Below, one piece after another: positions 12,495 through 24,505 of a stretch of 64,000 nucleotides of DNA; position 1 is the first letter of the stretch; every line of letters starts with the position of its first letter. The notes under the pieces were generated by a model. It saw only the letters and a program-made list of their open reading frames with translations. It was not told the DNA's origin and made no database searches. The stretch lies in NCBI GenBank assembly GCA_037102815.1, contig BTPP01000001.1:1389001-1453000 (forward strand). The letters are read 5' to 3'. Position numbers and translations under genes: made by a program. This stretch comes from Neurospora intermedia (lineage: Eukaryota; Ascomycota; Sordariomycetes; Sordariales; Sordariaceae).

Positions 12495-13459
12495 TCACGC
12501 CTCATCACCACCATATTCATCCCCATACTCATCCACCACCCACACGCAAAACTTCTCCCACTCAACAGCCCACTGCTTCAACCTCTCCGCCTTGGTCCCA
12601 CTGCCCATACTCGCCTCCCTCACATCCCTCGCCCACTCGTCCGCCGTCTGATCCTCAAACGCCGCCCACCTCACACTATTCTCCGCCAACGAACCCAACC
12701 CAGCCAGACCCAGGTTCTCCCACCCCTGCAACGCCTGCCAAAAATCGTGCGTCATGCCCGCCATGTCCTGGCCCAGAATTGCCGGGTCGTCATTGCAAAG
12801 GGCGCACGGCACGCCCCTGGCCAAGAGCGCGGGAAGCGGGTGCTGCATGATACTGCCCGTCAACCGCAGCACTTCGTTGGAAATCGGACAGCTTTCGATT
12901 AGTACGCGCTTGTCCTTGACGGCTTTGATCAGCTGCGGGTGCTTATACAGCGAAAAACCGTGGCCAATCCTCCTTGCTCCCAGAAGCAGGGCGTCAAAGA
13001 GGTTGTGGTCGACGGCGTCACCGTCTCCTAGTGTTTCTCCGGCGTGGAGGAAGAAGGGGATCTCCACGCCCTCGGCTGCGCACTGCTTTCTGAACCAGAA
13101 GAGTTCCGGTAGGAGATCGGTAAGGTGGCGGCCGGCGTCTTCGGGTCCGACAAGGTCGTAACCGGCGATGAGATGGGGGAAGTTGATCTTGGTGGCGATG
13201 CAGTCGTTCATGGACTGGATGATGGTACGGGGCCCAAAGGCGCGGACAGTGGTCCAAATCATCCGGAGGCCCCAGAAGGAGGAGCCTTCGGGAGTGGCCT
13301 TGAAGGCGGCGACTTCTTCTTCGATGACGTTGAACATGGCGGTGTAGTCGGGCTCGGGGGTGGTGCAGCCTTCGCGGCAGTAGTCGAGTTGCCAGGCGAA
13401 TCTATGAATGTTAGTCCGTGAATACCAAACAGGCTGATGCCGACAAGGCCTCAGATGAC

Positions 13460-13508
<49 letters not shown>

Positions 13509-14418
13509 CTGGCCACCTCACAAGCCAGACAGACATGACCAAGGGGAAAGACGTAACTCACCTAACCTCAACCCAATAGACTCCATCTTCCACCAACTGC
13601 TGCAACAACCGTCTTAAAAACCTTCTCCAGATAGGCTCATAATGCAGCATGGACCCAATCACACCGAAGCACCTCATGAACTTCCTCCAAATCTCCGCCG
13701 ACCCATGTCGCTGCTCAATCGCGTCCGTCTGGCTCAGAATACACCTACTCTTCAACCACTGCAAAAACCCCTTTCTCCCTCCGTCAGGAAACGCATCCGC
13801 GGCTTCTACCAGATTGATAAACGTCCCCGGCTCATATGCTCCCTCCTCACCAGCCCAAATAGACTTTGCATCCACTTTCCTCTCTAGTTCCCCCACAAAC
13901 TTGACCACCACCTCGCCCTCCCTCCTCTTTTCCTCCGTCCCCAGCCCTCCTCTTTCGGGCGTCGCAATCCCCATCCCCTCCGTCTCCAACACCACGCCCA
14001 ACAGAAAATCAAAGTCCACCATGGCATCACAATGACTATGCAGCAGCGCCCCCTTGGGCATCTTTCGCACAATCTTCCACAGCTTGGTCGCCTCCATCGT
14101 CTCCTTGGCCAGCGTAAACATCATGCCCGGATGGATGATGATGCCGTTGTTCTCCTCTTTGCGCGCCAGCTGCTCCTCGAGGTCGGGCGTCCAGATGGCC
14201 TTTTGCTCCTCGAGCCGGATGCGGGAGACGATGGAGCAAGCGCGGCGGGCGAGCGGGGAGAGGGATTGGCGGAAGACGTGGTCGGAGCGCTGTTTCTGCT
14301 CTTCGGCGATGAGGGCGGCGCGGGCGGCATGGTATTTTTGTAGGATGGGATCATTTTGCGTGGGGAGTTCGTGGGCGAGGATGTCGGCCCATTCTTCGTC
14401 GGTGATTTGGTTTGTCAT
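12495..14418 (-). CDS. Adenosine deaminase, ADA2/ADGF (CECR1-like) type
   Basis: Two exons (14418-13562 and 13401-12495) encode 587 residues. All metal and catalytic motifs of the ADA fold are present: HSHCD (H127, H129), HAGE (H405 and catalytic E408), RIGHG (H433), the SCPISNEVL block and CNDDP (D490-D491). The long N-terminal region before HSH and the spacing are those of the growth-factor-type ADGF/ADA2 group rather than short ADA or AMP deaminase. No signal peptide is evident at MTNQITDEEW, so unlike animal ADA2 this copy is likely intracellular. The reaction is adenosine (or a related purine nucleoside) to inosine plus ammonia. The 160-nt intron carries a 48-base A run on the sense strand. 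A known fungal name for similar proteins is CECR1 family adenosine deaminase. Confidence 0.93.
13461..13508. repeat. 48-base poly(T) homopolymer (poly(A) on the gene strand) inside the deaminase intron
   Basis: An uninterrupted T run on the + strand makes up almost a third of the intron at 13561-13402. It lies well away from both donor and acceptor. Confidence 0.95.
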
Positions 14419-15294
14419 GCTGACTGGGACTTTGGGGAACTATGAGGGTTTGTTCACTTTATTTGTTTTAGTGGTTGAAGAATATTGGGGTTGGGTTGGT
14501 GATGGATGGTGGTTGTGGGTTGTGGGTCGGGTAGGGAAAGATGACCCAACTCAATCAACTTTGCATATGAGACATGGAAGGAAGACAATGGGAAAAGTAA
14601 AACAAGCTTTTGAGTCGCGATAAGTGAACTATCTATTGTGTATGTATCGAAGAGATTACCTATATTCGCATCAATCAGATTGATCTGATTCATCTGATGT
14701 CAGCCACCACATTGAGGAGGATGGTGATGTGAACGAGAACCCAAGAGGGAAAGAAGGCGGGGCTGCCCCGCTCCCGGGGCTCCCATCTTCCGCTGATTGC
14801 CGCCCTTTCGGCGCATCGGCATAGGGCTTCTCTCGGGCGGCACTCTCTCAGACTTTCAGTGACCCACCGGAGATCGGAGTTGGGCGCCCGGTTTCGGGTC
14901 ACGGAGCCCGTCCCCGATTTGGCAGGTGCTTTTGCCGGTCAAGAAAAAAACTATCCGGGGACACCTGGACACTCTGAACAAGGAAGATCACGACAAGCTG
15001 GAAAGAGCTGCTGTGAATTTTTCTTCTTCTTCTAATTTTTTTTTTTTTGCGGATGATTGGACGACGTCGTGTTCGCCGGCTCACAAAGTCCGATGTGGGT
15101 GGTTCGGTCTACATCTGCAGTTGGTAGGTATCTAATCTCGGACTTGAGTAAGATGACATCCATCAGCTTTACGTTGTACAAGATGTGTTTGTTGGTCTAA
15201 ACAGGAAGCACAAAAATAGTTTCATAGTTTATCTGGGTTCTATCAAGTCATATGGACTGGCGTGACTGCCTCGCAACATTATCAACTCCCCAGC
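14419..15294. other. Intergenic region upstream of the deaminase gene
   Basis: It contains the deaminase promoter and the 3' end of the oxidoreductase gene. A TTC/T-rich stretch at about 15018-15048 is the only simple repeat. No supported gene. Confidence 0.4.
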
Positions 15295-16998
15295 TCAAGC
15301 TCTCCTCTCCGTAGCCGTTAACAACTCAGGCATGGTAGCCGACCATTCAGGTGCCTGCTGCTGCTCTCTCAACAACGTCTTCGTGTTCTCCCTCACCCAT
15401 CTTACTCGCTCCTCGGTCAATAGCATCTCCTGAGGCAACTTGAGCCCGTCATCCGCAAACGGCTTGCCCGTGATCTCCTCCGCAATCATCCGGGCTGCCA
15501 ATGCGGCCTGCGGCATTCCGTGTCCGGTGTACCCGGCGCACATATACAGATTCTCTCCGCCGCCGAGGCTTTCCGGCACCCGTCCGACCCAAGGATTCGA
15601 GTCTCTGCTGAATCCCATGATGCCCGTCCACTGATGCGTGGCCTCGAGTTCTGTAGTCTCATTTCCCTCCGTAGGGGTATCCGTAGGCGTAGAGCCAATT
15701 TTGTCCGGAGTCAGATCCAACGGATATGGTGCCAGGTTTTGCCTCAGATATGTCGCGACGTCTCGCTCAACTTCATCATCCTGCCACACTCCAACCGCCT
15801 TGTTCTCCGCATGACTTCTTGCTCCTCCGTAAATCAGCTCTCCTCCGGGCAGAGGTCTCTGCATGAGATACTCATCCCTCGGAAACTTCTCCTCACTGAC
15901 AAACGCATAGCTGTAATCCAGCTCGGCCACTTCCCCACTGGCCGCATCCTTCGGTGGCCGCAACGACGCAACTTGGCTCCTCACCGGAACGATCAAGTCC
16001 TTCATCTCCGGCAACAAGTTACTCGTATACCCGTTCATCGCCAACAACACTCTATTCGCCTTGATGTTTCCCCTGCTCGTTATCACCGTCCACCTGCCAT
16101 CCCCGAGTCTTTCCAATCCCAAAACCGGTGTGTTCGTCTGCAAGTTGAACCCTTCTCCACCCATACTACCATTTTCAACCGGAAACCTCTCCAACAACCT
16201 CTCCAACACCCAAACCACCAACTTCCAAGGCCACAAACTCGCCGCATGCTTCTGCACCACCGCCCCCTTCGCCCGCGGAACTCTCAAATCCCTCAGCGTC
16301 AGCGTCTCTCCTCCTCCCTCTTTCCCCTTTCTGCTGGTCTCATCATCAACCAACTCCACCTGCCCCCTTAATCCCTCCGGCAACTTTTCCACCAACGCTT
16401 TCGCCCCCTCCCACACCTCCTCCGTCAAGTACGCATGAACAACCCTTAGCGTTCTCCAATCTACAGCGCCCGCAATCCCATGCTCCTCCACAAAGCCCTT
16501 GAGAAACTGGTAAGTGGCCAGCTCGAATTCGGCAATGGAAGGGGTAGATGCCGAGTAGACATAAGGCTGGCAGTGTCCGCCGTTGCGGCCGGTGGCGCCG
16601 GAGCAGGGTTGTCGGCGGGCTTCGAGCATTAGGATGTCTTTTCCTCCGTTGCTGTTTTCTTCTTTCCCAGACCCAGACCCAGGCCCAACAACAACCTTCG
16701 CTCCCCCCGTCTGCTCCAACAGGAACCAAGCCGCAAACGCCCCGGTAATTCCCGACCCGACAATGACCGTATCCGCTGACTGCGGCAAATCAGGTGTAGA
16801 CCGATAATCATCAAGCCTCTGAGAAACATCGCTGGGTTGGAGCCAGTAGGAGGCGCTGGGATTGGCGGAGGGGAGTCCGGCCTGGCCTGAAGAGGAGGGA
16901 TCGGGGTTGATGTTGCTGCTGGTTGTGTTCGTGTTCGTGTTCGTTTCTTGTTGGGTCTGTTGGGCGGCTCCTCCGGGGCCGCTTTCGCGGATGGTCAT
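15295..16998 (-). CDS. FAD-dependent oxidoreductase, DAO family
   Basis: A single exon encodes 567 residues. After a Thr/Asn/Ser-rich N-terminus there is a Rossmann motif VIVGSGITGAFAAWFL (GxGxxG at 81-86), an acidic strand end in LMLEARR about 30 residues later than usual because of a GSGSGKEE insertion, the ATGRNGGHCQPY motif typical of this group, and a C-terminal GxTGHGMPQA FAD-closing motif. This pattern matches fungal FAD dependent oxidoreductases related to gamma-glutamylputrescine oxidase and DadA-like amine oxidases. The substrate, probably an amine or amino acid, cannot be told. No secretion signal or peroxisomal SKL is visible, the protein ending ATERRA. Confidence 0.9.
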   Translation of the reverse strand: MTIRESGPGGAAQQTQQETNTNTNTTSSNINPDPSSSGQAGLPSANPSASYWLQPSDVSQRLDDYRSTPDLPQSADTVIVGSGITGAFAAWFLLEQTGGAKVVVGPGSGSGKEENSNGGKDILMLEARRQPCSGATGRNGGHCQPYVYSASTPSIAEFELATYQFLKGFVEEHGIAGAVDWRTLRVVHAYLTEEVWEGAKALVEKLPEGLRGQVELVDDETSRKGKEGGGETLTLRDLRVPRAKGAVVQKHAASLWPWKLVVWVLERLLERFPVENGSMGGEGFNLQTNTPVLGLERLGDGRWTVITSRGNIKANRVLLAMNGYTSNLLPEMKDLIVPVRSQVASLRPPKDAASGEVAELDYSYAFVSEEKFPRDEYLMQRPLPGGELIYGGARSHAENKAVGVWQDDEVERDVATYLRQNLAPYPLDLTPDKIGSTPTDTPTEGNETTELEATHQWTGIMGFSRDSNPWVGRVPESLGGGENLYMCAGYTGHGMPQAALAARMIAEEITGKPFADDGLKLPQEMLLTEERVRWVRENTKTLLREQQQAPEWSATMPELLTATERRA

Positions 16999-17979
16999 TT
17001 TTGCTTGTACCTGGTGGTTGTGATTAATGGAGTGGAATGACTTGAGTGATGAGTGGAATCGAAGAGGTTAAGTGGTGATGAGTCACGTTGCGCGTTGACT
17101 AATCTATCGATGAAACCGAGAGGGCTGAGCCGTTGAGCCGTTGTGCGGCCCATCGTCTTATATGGGTTTGTTGATGCAAAATGTGGAGGGGAAAGATTCT
17201 CCCGAAGCTATCTATCATGCATGTGCTCGGCATATCTTGGATCGATCGCCAACACGTTGGAACAAAGTGTATACGCAATGTATACACGTCACGGTGAGAT
17301 TTCGAACCCTAAGCGGCCGCTTTTTCTCTCCAATCGCGGAGTCTCAAGGTTTATCATTTTATTCAACTGCCACTTTGAGTTTCGATAAGATAATGTAGTT
17401 TATAAAGGTAGGCTGAAAGGCTATACATACTGCAAAGAACAGAAAATAATTCCTGCTCGCAAGATCTCAAAATCCATCGCTTCGTAATCCTGCGCTCAGT
17501 CAGCCTCCTCCTTGCTCTCCCAGTCTAGCTTGCTGACCATGGTTATGAATGACCTGAAAACCTCTGAATCCCAAATCAGTCTAGGTACAACCTCGCAGCC
17601 CTCATCCATATAAATCAGACATGCTCAGAAAAGGAGAAAGTCCTCCTCTTCATCAGACTCCCTATGCAAAGTAAGGATAAGTGTGCCACCATCATCAAAA
17701 ACCAGAACTTTTTGTGTACCAATTCTTCATCAAGTATCGTCATATTAACCCGTACCCTACCGCGTAAGGAATTCACCTGATTTTGTAGCACAGACTCTCT
17801 CTTCCATCCTCTCTCTCGTGTACTGGAGATGAGAGATTGCCGTTCAGAGGGGCCGTGCTACTTCGTAAAAGACCCGTGCCCAACCAGCCATATACAATGC
17901 CGTCTTAACTCCGTCCTTGAAGCGTGAAAACATTGAAAAGCAAACTGCAAGGGCCTCGAAAAAAGAAAACAAAAACCGC
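16999..17979. other. Intergenic region
   Basis: Promoter of the oxidoreductase gene and probable 3' UTR of eIF2-beta. Inspection on both strands shows no conserved reading frame, tRNA or repeat. Confidence 0.4.
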
Positions 17980-19670
17980 TTAACCCTGCATCTTCTTTCT
18001 CTTGCCGACCTGGGCAGAGAAACCGGTCTTGATGGCCTGGACGGACCGCCTGGAACCGCAAGAGTTGCAGGTAATGAAACTGTAACGTGTCAGCATTTTG
18101 GGGCTATGGTCGTCGTATACAGAAGCCAACTTACTAGAGACGGTTCTCGCCCTTGGAGAGCTCGGTGTTGGGGGAACGGCACGTCTTGCAGGTAACGTAC
18201 TCTGTTGAGCATGTTAGCATTTGTAATCAGAGCAAAACGTTGGGCGCTGGTGGCGACATTGTCTACTGGGACGCAAAACGTCCAAACGACAACATGATCC
18301 AAAGAAAACAGAAAAAAAAAAAACATACCGATAATGTAGGTACGCAGAACGTTCTCGATCTGCTTCTGCTGGAAACGACCCTTGATGACCAGACGCCTGC
18401 TGCCGTCGACGGAACCGCTGGTACCCAATTCGGCGAAAAGGTAAGAAGTAACGTGCTCGTCGGCTCTCTTCATGCGCTTGCAAATCTCGGGGAGGTTGGC
18501 GAAGATGGTCTTCTTGTTGCCTTCACGGAGACACTGCGGGGGCGGGATCTTATACGACCGTGTACCGGTAGAGGCGTGGTCGGGGTTCTTTTGCGAGAGA
18601 AGGGCGAAGAAACGGGACAGAAGAGCGTTGTAGCTGATGGGCTTGGTCTCGTCGTGGGCCCAAATGCCGGTGCCCTGGTCCATATCGCCCTCCTGCTCGT
18701 CCTCCTGGGGGGCGGCCTCCTCGCCCTCCTTGCCCTCGATGTTGAGAGCCTCGAGCTTCTTGGCGAACTCATCATCCTCCTTAACGACCTTCTTCTTCTT
18801 CTTTTTCTTCATGGTGAGGTCGATAGCACCGTCGCCCTCGGCAGGGGCGGCCTCATCAGCAGCGGCGTCGGCATCGTCCTCCTTCTTGACCTTCTTCTTC
18901 TTCTTCTTCATGAGCGAAAGGTCGAGGCCATCATCGGCGGCGGGGGCGGCAGCAGCAGCATCCTGGGGCTCGGTGGCTTGGGGGGCATCAGTAAAGGCCC
19001 CGAGGGCGGCGTGGAGGGGCGGCGTACGAGCAGAGTGGGACTGGGCAGTCTCCTTGATTTCGTCGGCGGGCGAGGCGTCCATGGTGACAGAACCGTCGGG
19101 GTTGACAACTAGCTTCTCGTCGGTAAAGGTGACAGACTTGCGCGAGGGGCGTCTTTTGATAGAGGGCGCCTAAAGGGTTAGTATATCGGAGTGGATAAGG
19201 CGCTTGTCGTGGGAGTCGCGATAGCGGTCAAGGATTTCGCCGTCGAGTGTGGATAGGAAAGCTCGGAATTTTTTGGGATGATTGGCGGCGTTTTCGCGCT
19301 GCAGAGTGCCAGAACTTTATGGTGGATTTTGGGCTGGGGGTGGAGGGAGAGGGTTGGCGCCTTGGAGGGGCAGTACACGTCAGGGGACTTGAGGGCTGGG
19401 GCCGGGGATATGTATAATTGTACTGCGTACCTAGTCAAGTACAGTGAGGGGTGGGTGGGTGTGCAGCGTGGTGAATGGGACTTTTGTATTTCCTTATTAT
19501 TTTATGACTAGGCGAGTGGAAGCGTGGCTGCCCCCCAGGGCTCGAGGTGTCTGCCTCTAGCGTGGTGGTAGGGTCGGGGAGGACGGAGAGGGTGTGTTGT
19601 GTGGGCGTAGAGGTAGTGTGTGCATACTGAAGCAAGGAGATCCATCCCAGGTACTTACTTCAGAATCCAT
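17980..19670 (-). CDS. sui3: Translation initiation factor eIF2 subunit beta
   Basis: Four exons on the minus strand (19670-19659, 19169-18329, 18201-18135, 18079-17980) give 339 residues. Exon 1 is only ATG plus three codons (MDSE), followed by a 489-nt intron. The N-terminal half carries two lysine blocks ([10 protein letters not shown] and [11 protein letters not shown]; family members usually have three), which bind eIF5 and eIF2B. The conserved core begins at [19 protein letters not shown] and ends in the C4 zinc ribbon with C289, C292, C311 and C314. The protein carries Met-tRNAi to the 40S subunit as part of the eIF2 heterotrimer. The exon 3-4 junction splits a tyrosine codon within the ribbon. 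All junctions use GTAAGT or GTATGT donors and keep frame. Confidence 0.96.
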
Positions 19671-20792
19671 GCTGGGCCACTGGTGTGTTTGAGAGTGTGG
19701 TGGTGTCTGTCTGTCTGTCTGTCTGTCTGTGATTGTCCGTCTTTTCTTTGTAATCGATGTCTCTTCCGGTGGACTCTTTGTTGGTCGCGAAGAGTGGATT
19801 TTGTTGTCGATGGATGAGATTAGGTAGACTTTGGGGTGGTTTGGTTGTTGCGCTGAGCAAGTGCGAATTGGTATGGATGCGGGCAGACTGATCTCAGCTT
19901 TCTTTCAGTTTCGGACCTGCCCTGGAATTGTTCTTTGCGGGGAGTTGGATACTTGGGTCCTGGTCAGGTAGCGTAGGCTCAAGGCTGCTGTCCTTAGTTC
20001 TGTCGTTGGGCTGGAGACTGAGCGGAGTAGGTTCTTTCTGTACACACGGCTCTGGATGGGGCACCGGCACCACACCTCAGCTGTGTTCACCTCATGACGT
20101 TGATTGAAGCGAAACTGTGAGTCAGTCTTCTCCATCACCTGACAAGTGGGGTGGAAAGAGCTCAGACAGCTGCCCGCCACTTGCAACTACAAGTCGCCTC
20201 CGCTTCTCCATTTTCCAGGCCATGCAGCCCTCAGGCTGGCTACAGCACGGTGCCTTTAACCCGCTCGAGCCACGGCCGCACAGTCCGACACCGTTGGGTT
20301 GGCACTGGCACTTGCAGTCGGTGCAGTGCGTGCTTGGCGGCACTGCAGTGATGAGTGGTGTCCATTCCAGCATAGCTGCACTGCTGCAGTTCGTGCCGTG
20401 GCCCGTCATCGGTCACCGACAACAACAACAACCAGCTCCATCAACCTTGGAAGGCGGGCCGAGTCCGTAGAGGTATCCATCTCCGTGTACCTATCGCCTT
20501 ACTCGTAACCGACAACCTCCCAGCAGCAATCAAGTTCATCCCACGCGATTTCTACAATATCCTACACGCCAGGCGTTACGCCGATTCGTACCGTGTCTCC
20601 ATTCCGAACTAGCTATCGCAACTTGCCCAAGCTACGATAGCTACTTGCCATCTTCACCGCGACAACCGACCGTGCGCCGGCGCCGACCACTTGCTCGCCT
20701 CATCCAAATCGCACTGACGATAGCTACCTACTCCCGACCAGAGACGCGATACCCTCGGATAGACAAATTCCGCATTCGGGACATCCAAAACC
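19671..20792. promoter_or_regulatory. Bidirectional promoter region of eIF2-beta (-) and the Mim2-like gene (+)
   Basis: The two start codons face away from each other across 1.1 kb. The region contains the TGTC repeat and C-rich stretches near 20650-20790, probably the leader of the + strand gene. Short open frames occur on both strands but none has supporting signals. Confidence 0.45.
19704..19730. repeat. (TGTC)n tetranucleotide repeat in the eIF2-beta 5' leader
   Basis: About six and a half perfect TGTC units lie 35-60 bases upstream of the eIF2-beta ATG, so the transcript leader would read (GACA)n. It is probably length-variable. Confidence 0.85.
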
Positions 20793-21247
20793 ATGTCCAC
20801 CCCCTCCGATTCCTACGTCCTCCACGACCACTCCCCGTCAACCGACAACGACGATGTCGACTCCCTTCCGTCCATCTCCAGCAGTATCCTAGGCTCGGAC
20901 GACTCCGAGTACGACGACGAGTCAGACGCACAAAAGGAATGGGAACAGAGTCTCGAGCAGCTGCAGCTTCTCTTGAACTTGGTGCTAATACCGTTCGCGG
21001 GCAAGTTTTTGGGGCGCAAGTTTGCTTATTGGAGTAAGACAAACCAGACCAGACAGATTTTGGGAAAGACAGCTTGCGCTGTGGGGGGAGATAATAACGA
21101 CGATGCGGAAAGTCAGTTGCTAACATTGGCCCGGCAGGTTGGGGACGGTACATGGAGTGGGCGCACGGGGTCAAGGTCGAATGGTATAACAAGACGCTAT
21201 TCAACATTGCCGGTTGGATAGGAGCTGCTACGCCAGTATCAGTATGA
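20793..21247 (+). CDS. mim2: Small mitochondrial outer-membrane protein, Mim2-like
   Basis: Two exons (20793-21033 and 21138-21247) give 116 residues. The first 45 residues are Ser/Asp-rich and acidic. Then comes EWEQSLEQLQLLLNLVLIPF, one hydrophobic segment, followed by the basic GKFLGRKFAYW and, across the intron, SWGRYMEWAHGVKVEWYNK. This layout of an acidic N-terminus, one membrane helix and a KFLGRRFAYW-type flank is what I recall of fungal Mim2, the partner of Mim1 in inserting alpha-helical proteins into the mitochondrial outer membrane. The intron has a GTAAGA donor and the acceptor after CGGCAG; the reading frame would otherwise run into unrelated residues. I am fairly sure this is a gene and moderately sure of the Mim2 name. 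Confidence 0.68.
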
Positions 21248-21856
21248 GGGAGGCAGACAGGCGACCGTGGTAATGAGGTACTCGAGTCAAAGGCGACGGC
21301 AGCACAATTCTCGATACCATACTTTTTTCGGTATAATCTGGGATACCAGGGGTGGACATAGTGCTCTTTTGGCGTTACGGTATGGGAACACTAGCATAAA
21401 GGGGTATGTTTCGTTCTTGCACGGTTTGCATTGATGGTGAAGAATTACAGACATGTGTAGAATGCATGTGGACTGTCATTATACTCATGGAAGCAAGCGT
21501 TGAAGCTCTGCGGATACTGATCATCAGACAATGCCAATTATACCAATTACTATTGCTGACTTTAGGTTCGACTGATACTATCATTATAACATGCAGGTTC
21601 TGATCTTCCTTTCCTCGTTCGCCGTATTAACCCAAGGCATCACTATGTCATTACACTGATCTAGGTATAATTGTCGGAGGGTTGCGACACCGCACACCCA
21701 TGATGAAGCGAATGGCCATCCGTCACCATAACTCATCCTTGCTGCCACCAGCCCTATTCATACCATCCAAGCACACCACCAAAACTATCCAGGCTCTCCA
21801 GCTTTCCTCACTTTCTCAACGTTTCCAACCACCACCGCTCCATCTCCTCGACCGCC
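21248..21856. other. Convergent spacer
   Basis: 3' regions of the Mim2-like (+) and MARVEL (-) genes. No supported feature. Confidence 0.4.
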
Positions 21857-22369
21857 TTAGACGGCCACCTGTGACATGGTCGGCCCGCTCCTCACGCTTC
21901 CGCCCGTCCTCCTCCAGCCCATAATCGCCAACGTCAAGGCCGCCGAGAACGCCGCAAGAAGCAACCACATAAACACCGTACCCGCCTGAATCTCCCTGCA
22001 CCTCTTCGCATCATCGGCACTTCCGTACGCGATCCACTTATGTCCATAAGAATCATTCGTAAGATTTCCACAGTTCGGAGTACCCAACTTGGCAGCCAGC
22101 ACGATGCCGGCGACGACGGTGAAGAGCGTGGCGGCGGCGTCGAAAATGAGCATGACGAGCGGAATGGCGACGCTCTGGAAAATGGCGGAGACTAGGCCGA
22201 AGAGAGCAACCACCCATGAGAGCGCAATGACGAACATGGTGAAGTTGATGGCGGCGCGGGCGGTGGTGGAGGCGTCGACATCGAGGGCGATGACGTTGCC
22301 GATGAGACCGGTGAGGATGATGAGGAAGATGAGCTGGATGAAGCGGAGGATGAGGGGTATCACTTCCAT
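21857..22369 (-). CDS. MARVEL-domain membrane protein
   Basis: A single exon of 170 residues starts at MEVIPLILRFIQ, the second methionine of a longer open frame and the one with the best match to the family N-terminus. Four hydrophobic segments lie at about 7-29, 40-62, 68-94 and 130-155. A loop containing two cysteines (NCGNL and KRCREIQ) sits between segments three and four. This is the MARVEL fold found in fungal proteins related to Nce102, which organise plasma-membrane domains. The specific role here is unknown. It ends SQVAV. Confidence 0.82.
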   Translation of the reverse strand: MEVIPLILRFIQLIFLIILTGLIGNVIALDVDASTTARAAINFTMFVIALSWVVALFGLVSAIFQSVAIPLVMLIFDAAATLFTVVAGIVLAAKLGTPNCGNLTNDSYGHKWIAYGSADDAKRCREIQAGTVFMWLLLAAFSAALTLAIMGWRRTGGSVRSGPTMSQVAV

Positions 22370-24505
22370 TTTGGCGGTTGTTTTTGTTGCTGTGTGCGTT
22401 CTGGGTGTTTGTTTATTGTTGGTGTTTACTGGTGTTGTAGGAAGGAAAGGTTGGGGGAGTTTGGCAGAGCTCAGCCAGATATCACAAGTGATGTGTCCGA
22501 GCAACAGCAGAGGAGTCGTGGCGTTTGCGATAAGTTGTTTGTATAAGTTGGAGGTTGATGGCCCGGTGAAGTGTCTCGAATGTTGTACTGTACACGAGCA
22601 GTGGAAGATGTCTCTTTAACACCCTTTTGGATACACAAGTCGCGAAAAGGATTGCACAAGGTGAGGAATAGGGAGAAAAGTTGTGGGTGGTCAACCGGTT
22701 TTATCGGGGAGTGATGGATTACAGTATTACATAGCAGTGAGGGAGTAGCCGTGCCATTCACTTTGATCATTGTACTTTGTACACACAAAGCACCTGTTTC
22801 TCTGCCCACCAACTGACGCACGACATTGTACATCCCATCATACTATCCGTCAGAGAAAGCGCCTTGACATCGAATGTCACTGCGACCAAGAGAGCAAGCC
22901 GATCGATGGAGGGGCACTCGAGGGACGGCAATTGTCAGGGGAATGACATGGGGGAAAAGAGCGCCAAGCAATGCGAAGCATCATCGCCAGGGTGGGGCGA
23001 CCCCGGCCGATGACGATATCACCTAGACAGAGGGGCATGATGTGCGAGCTTGGGGTCCCTTCTTCCGATTTCTGTCTTGAACCCTTCATAAACTGAACCC
23101 TTTGACCACGGCTTGTTGGGGAACTGATTGGTTCGTTTTCAGTTAGTTTGATGATCGGGATTTACCCCTCCATTGTTCCTTTGTTGGTTTTGTGAGTGTA
23201 TATACGAGTCAGAGAAATTGTTGATGTTCATCCGTCATCGCAATCCTCCCTCCGTCCGTCGTCCTCCAGAATCACCTCATGATGGAAACATCGATCCCAG
23301 TCGAAGAAGCAAAACAACATTCTGGATTTTACTCTCACACTCGATTCATCTCGTTTTGAGTGACCCTATACTCGCTACTGACTACAACCTTCACAACAGC
23401 TGCTGCAGTGCTACCCCAACCCCAAACATACTTCCAGAGAAAAAAGCAGCTCCTTCCAAGTAACCCAAAAACGCTGCTATTATTATGTACCAGCCAGTTA
23501 GAATACGTAGTGTAGTGCCCCATGTGATTTTGCGGAAGCCAACCTACACTACAACCTGAATGACACCCAAGAACGTCCACGCCACCCCGAGCCATCCGCG
23601 TATCGGAATCCGGATTGATACATTATAGTGTACTAAGTAGGTGTAGTGCGTTTACGTACACTTCAGCTCATCAAGTGTGGCTGCTCGCTTGCTCATTTAC
23701 CGCGCTATCGCGTTTCAGGACTTCGATGTCGTCGTCGATGTCGTCGTCGTCGTTCGTCTATCCTTCGATACATGGCATGGGCTCTTCCGTCAGAATTACA
23801 TCGCTTGCTCATTATCAAAAGGATCAAATACTATCATCAGTTAGTTAGTTTCTTGTCGATCTTCTGGATAATCACAACCACAGCTGGCCTTCCTTCCTTC
23901 TCTTGGTATGAAAGCACCGTAAACCATATTTTGAACACCTATGTATAGATATAACTTGTTAGCATGGTGTTTTGGAGGTAGCAGAGAACTGCAGTTTACA
24001 CAAGAAATGGCTGATATAGCGGTTATCTAACCCCTGTTTCTTGTACATGTTACGTACTGAGCTAACATATCATATCTACCCATACAGAGTTGTACATAGT
24101 CCTCCCAATTTCCAATTCCCTTCCTTCTACCCTCCGTCCCGTCTCCTCTACCTTCATGCCCTCTTCAACCTTCGTCATGTCGTTAATGTTCGCAGTGTAT
24201 AACTGGAACATAACCCGCCTTTCAATTTGAATTGAACAAGTTAGATCCAACTGACGAACCTGAACTTTTTGTGGACTTTTGTACGTCGTTATGGCCCCCC
24301 GACCAACCCCCGCCCCCAATCGGTAGCATTCCGTCCGCGCGGAGGATCCGATGGAAGGATGGGGGAGGGACACAGCGCAACGGGAGAGAGGCGCCAACTC
24401 TTTCGCCAATGAAGATTATGGAATGATGTCGGGTGCATAAAAATATGCTGTATAACTCGACCTTTTATGTGTACACCTGAACTGGAATTGTCTGAGCTGC
24501 TTTAG

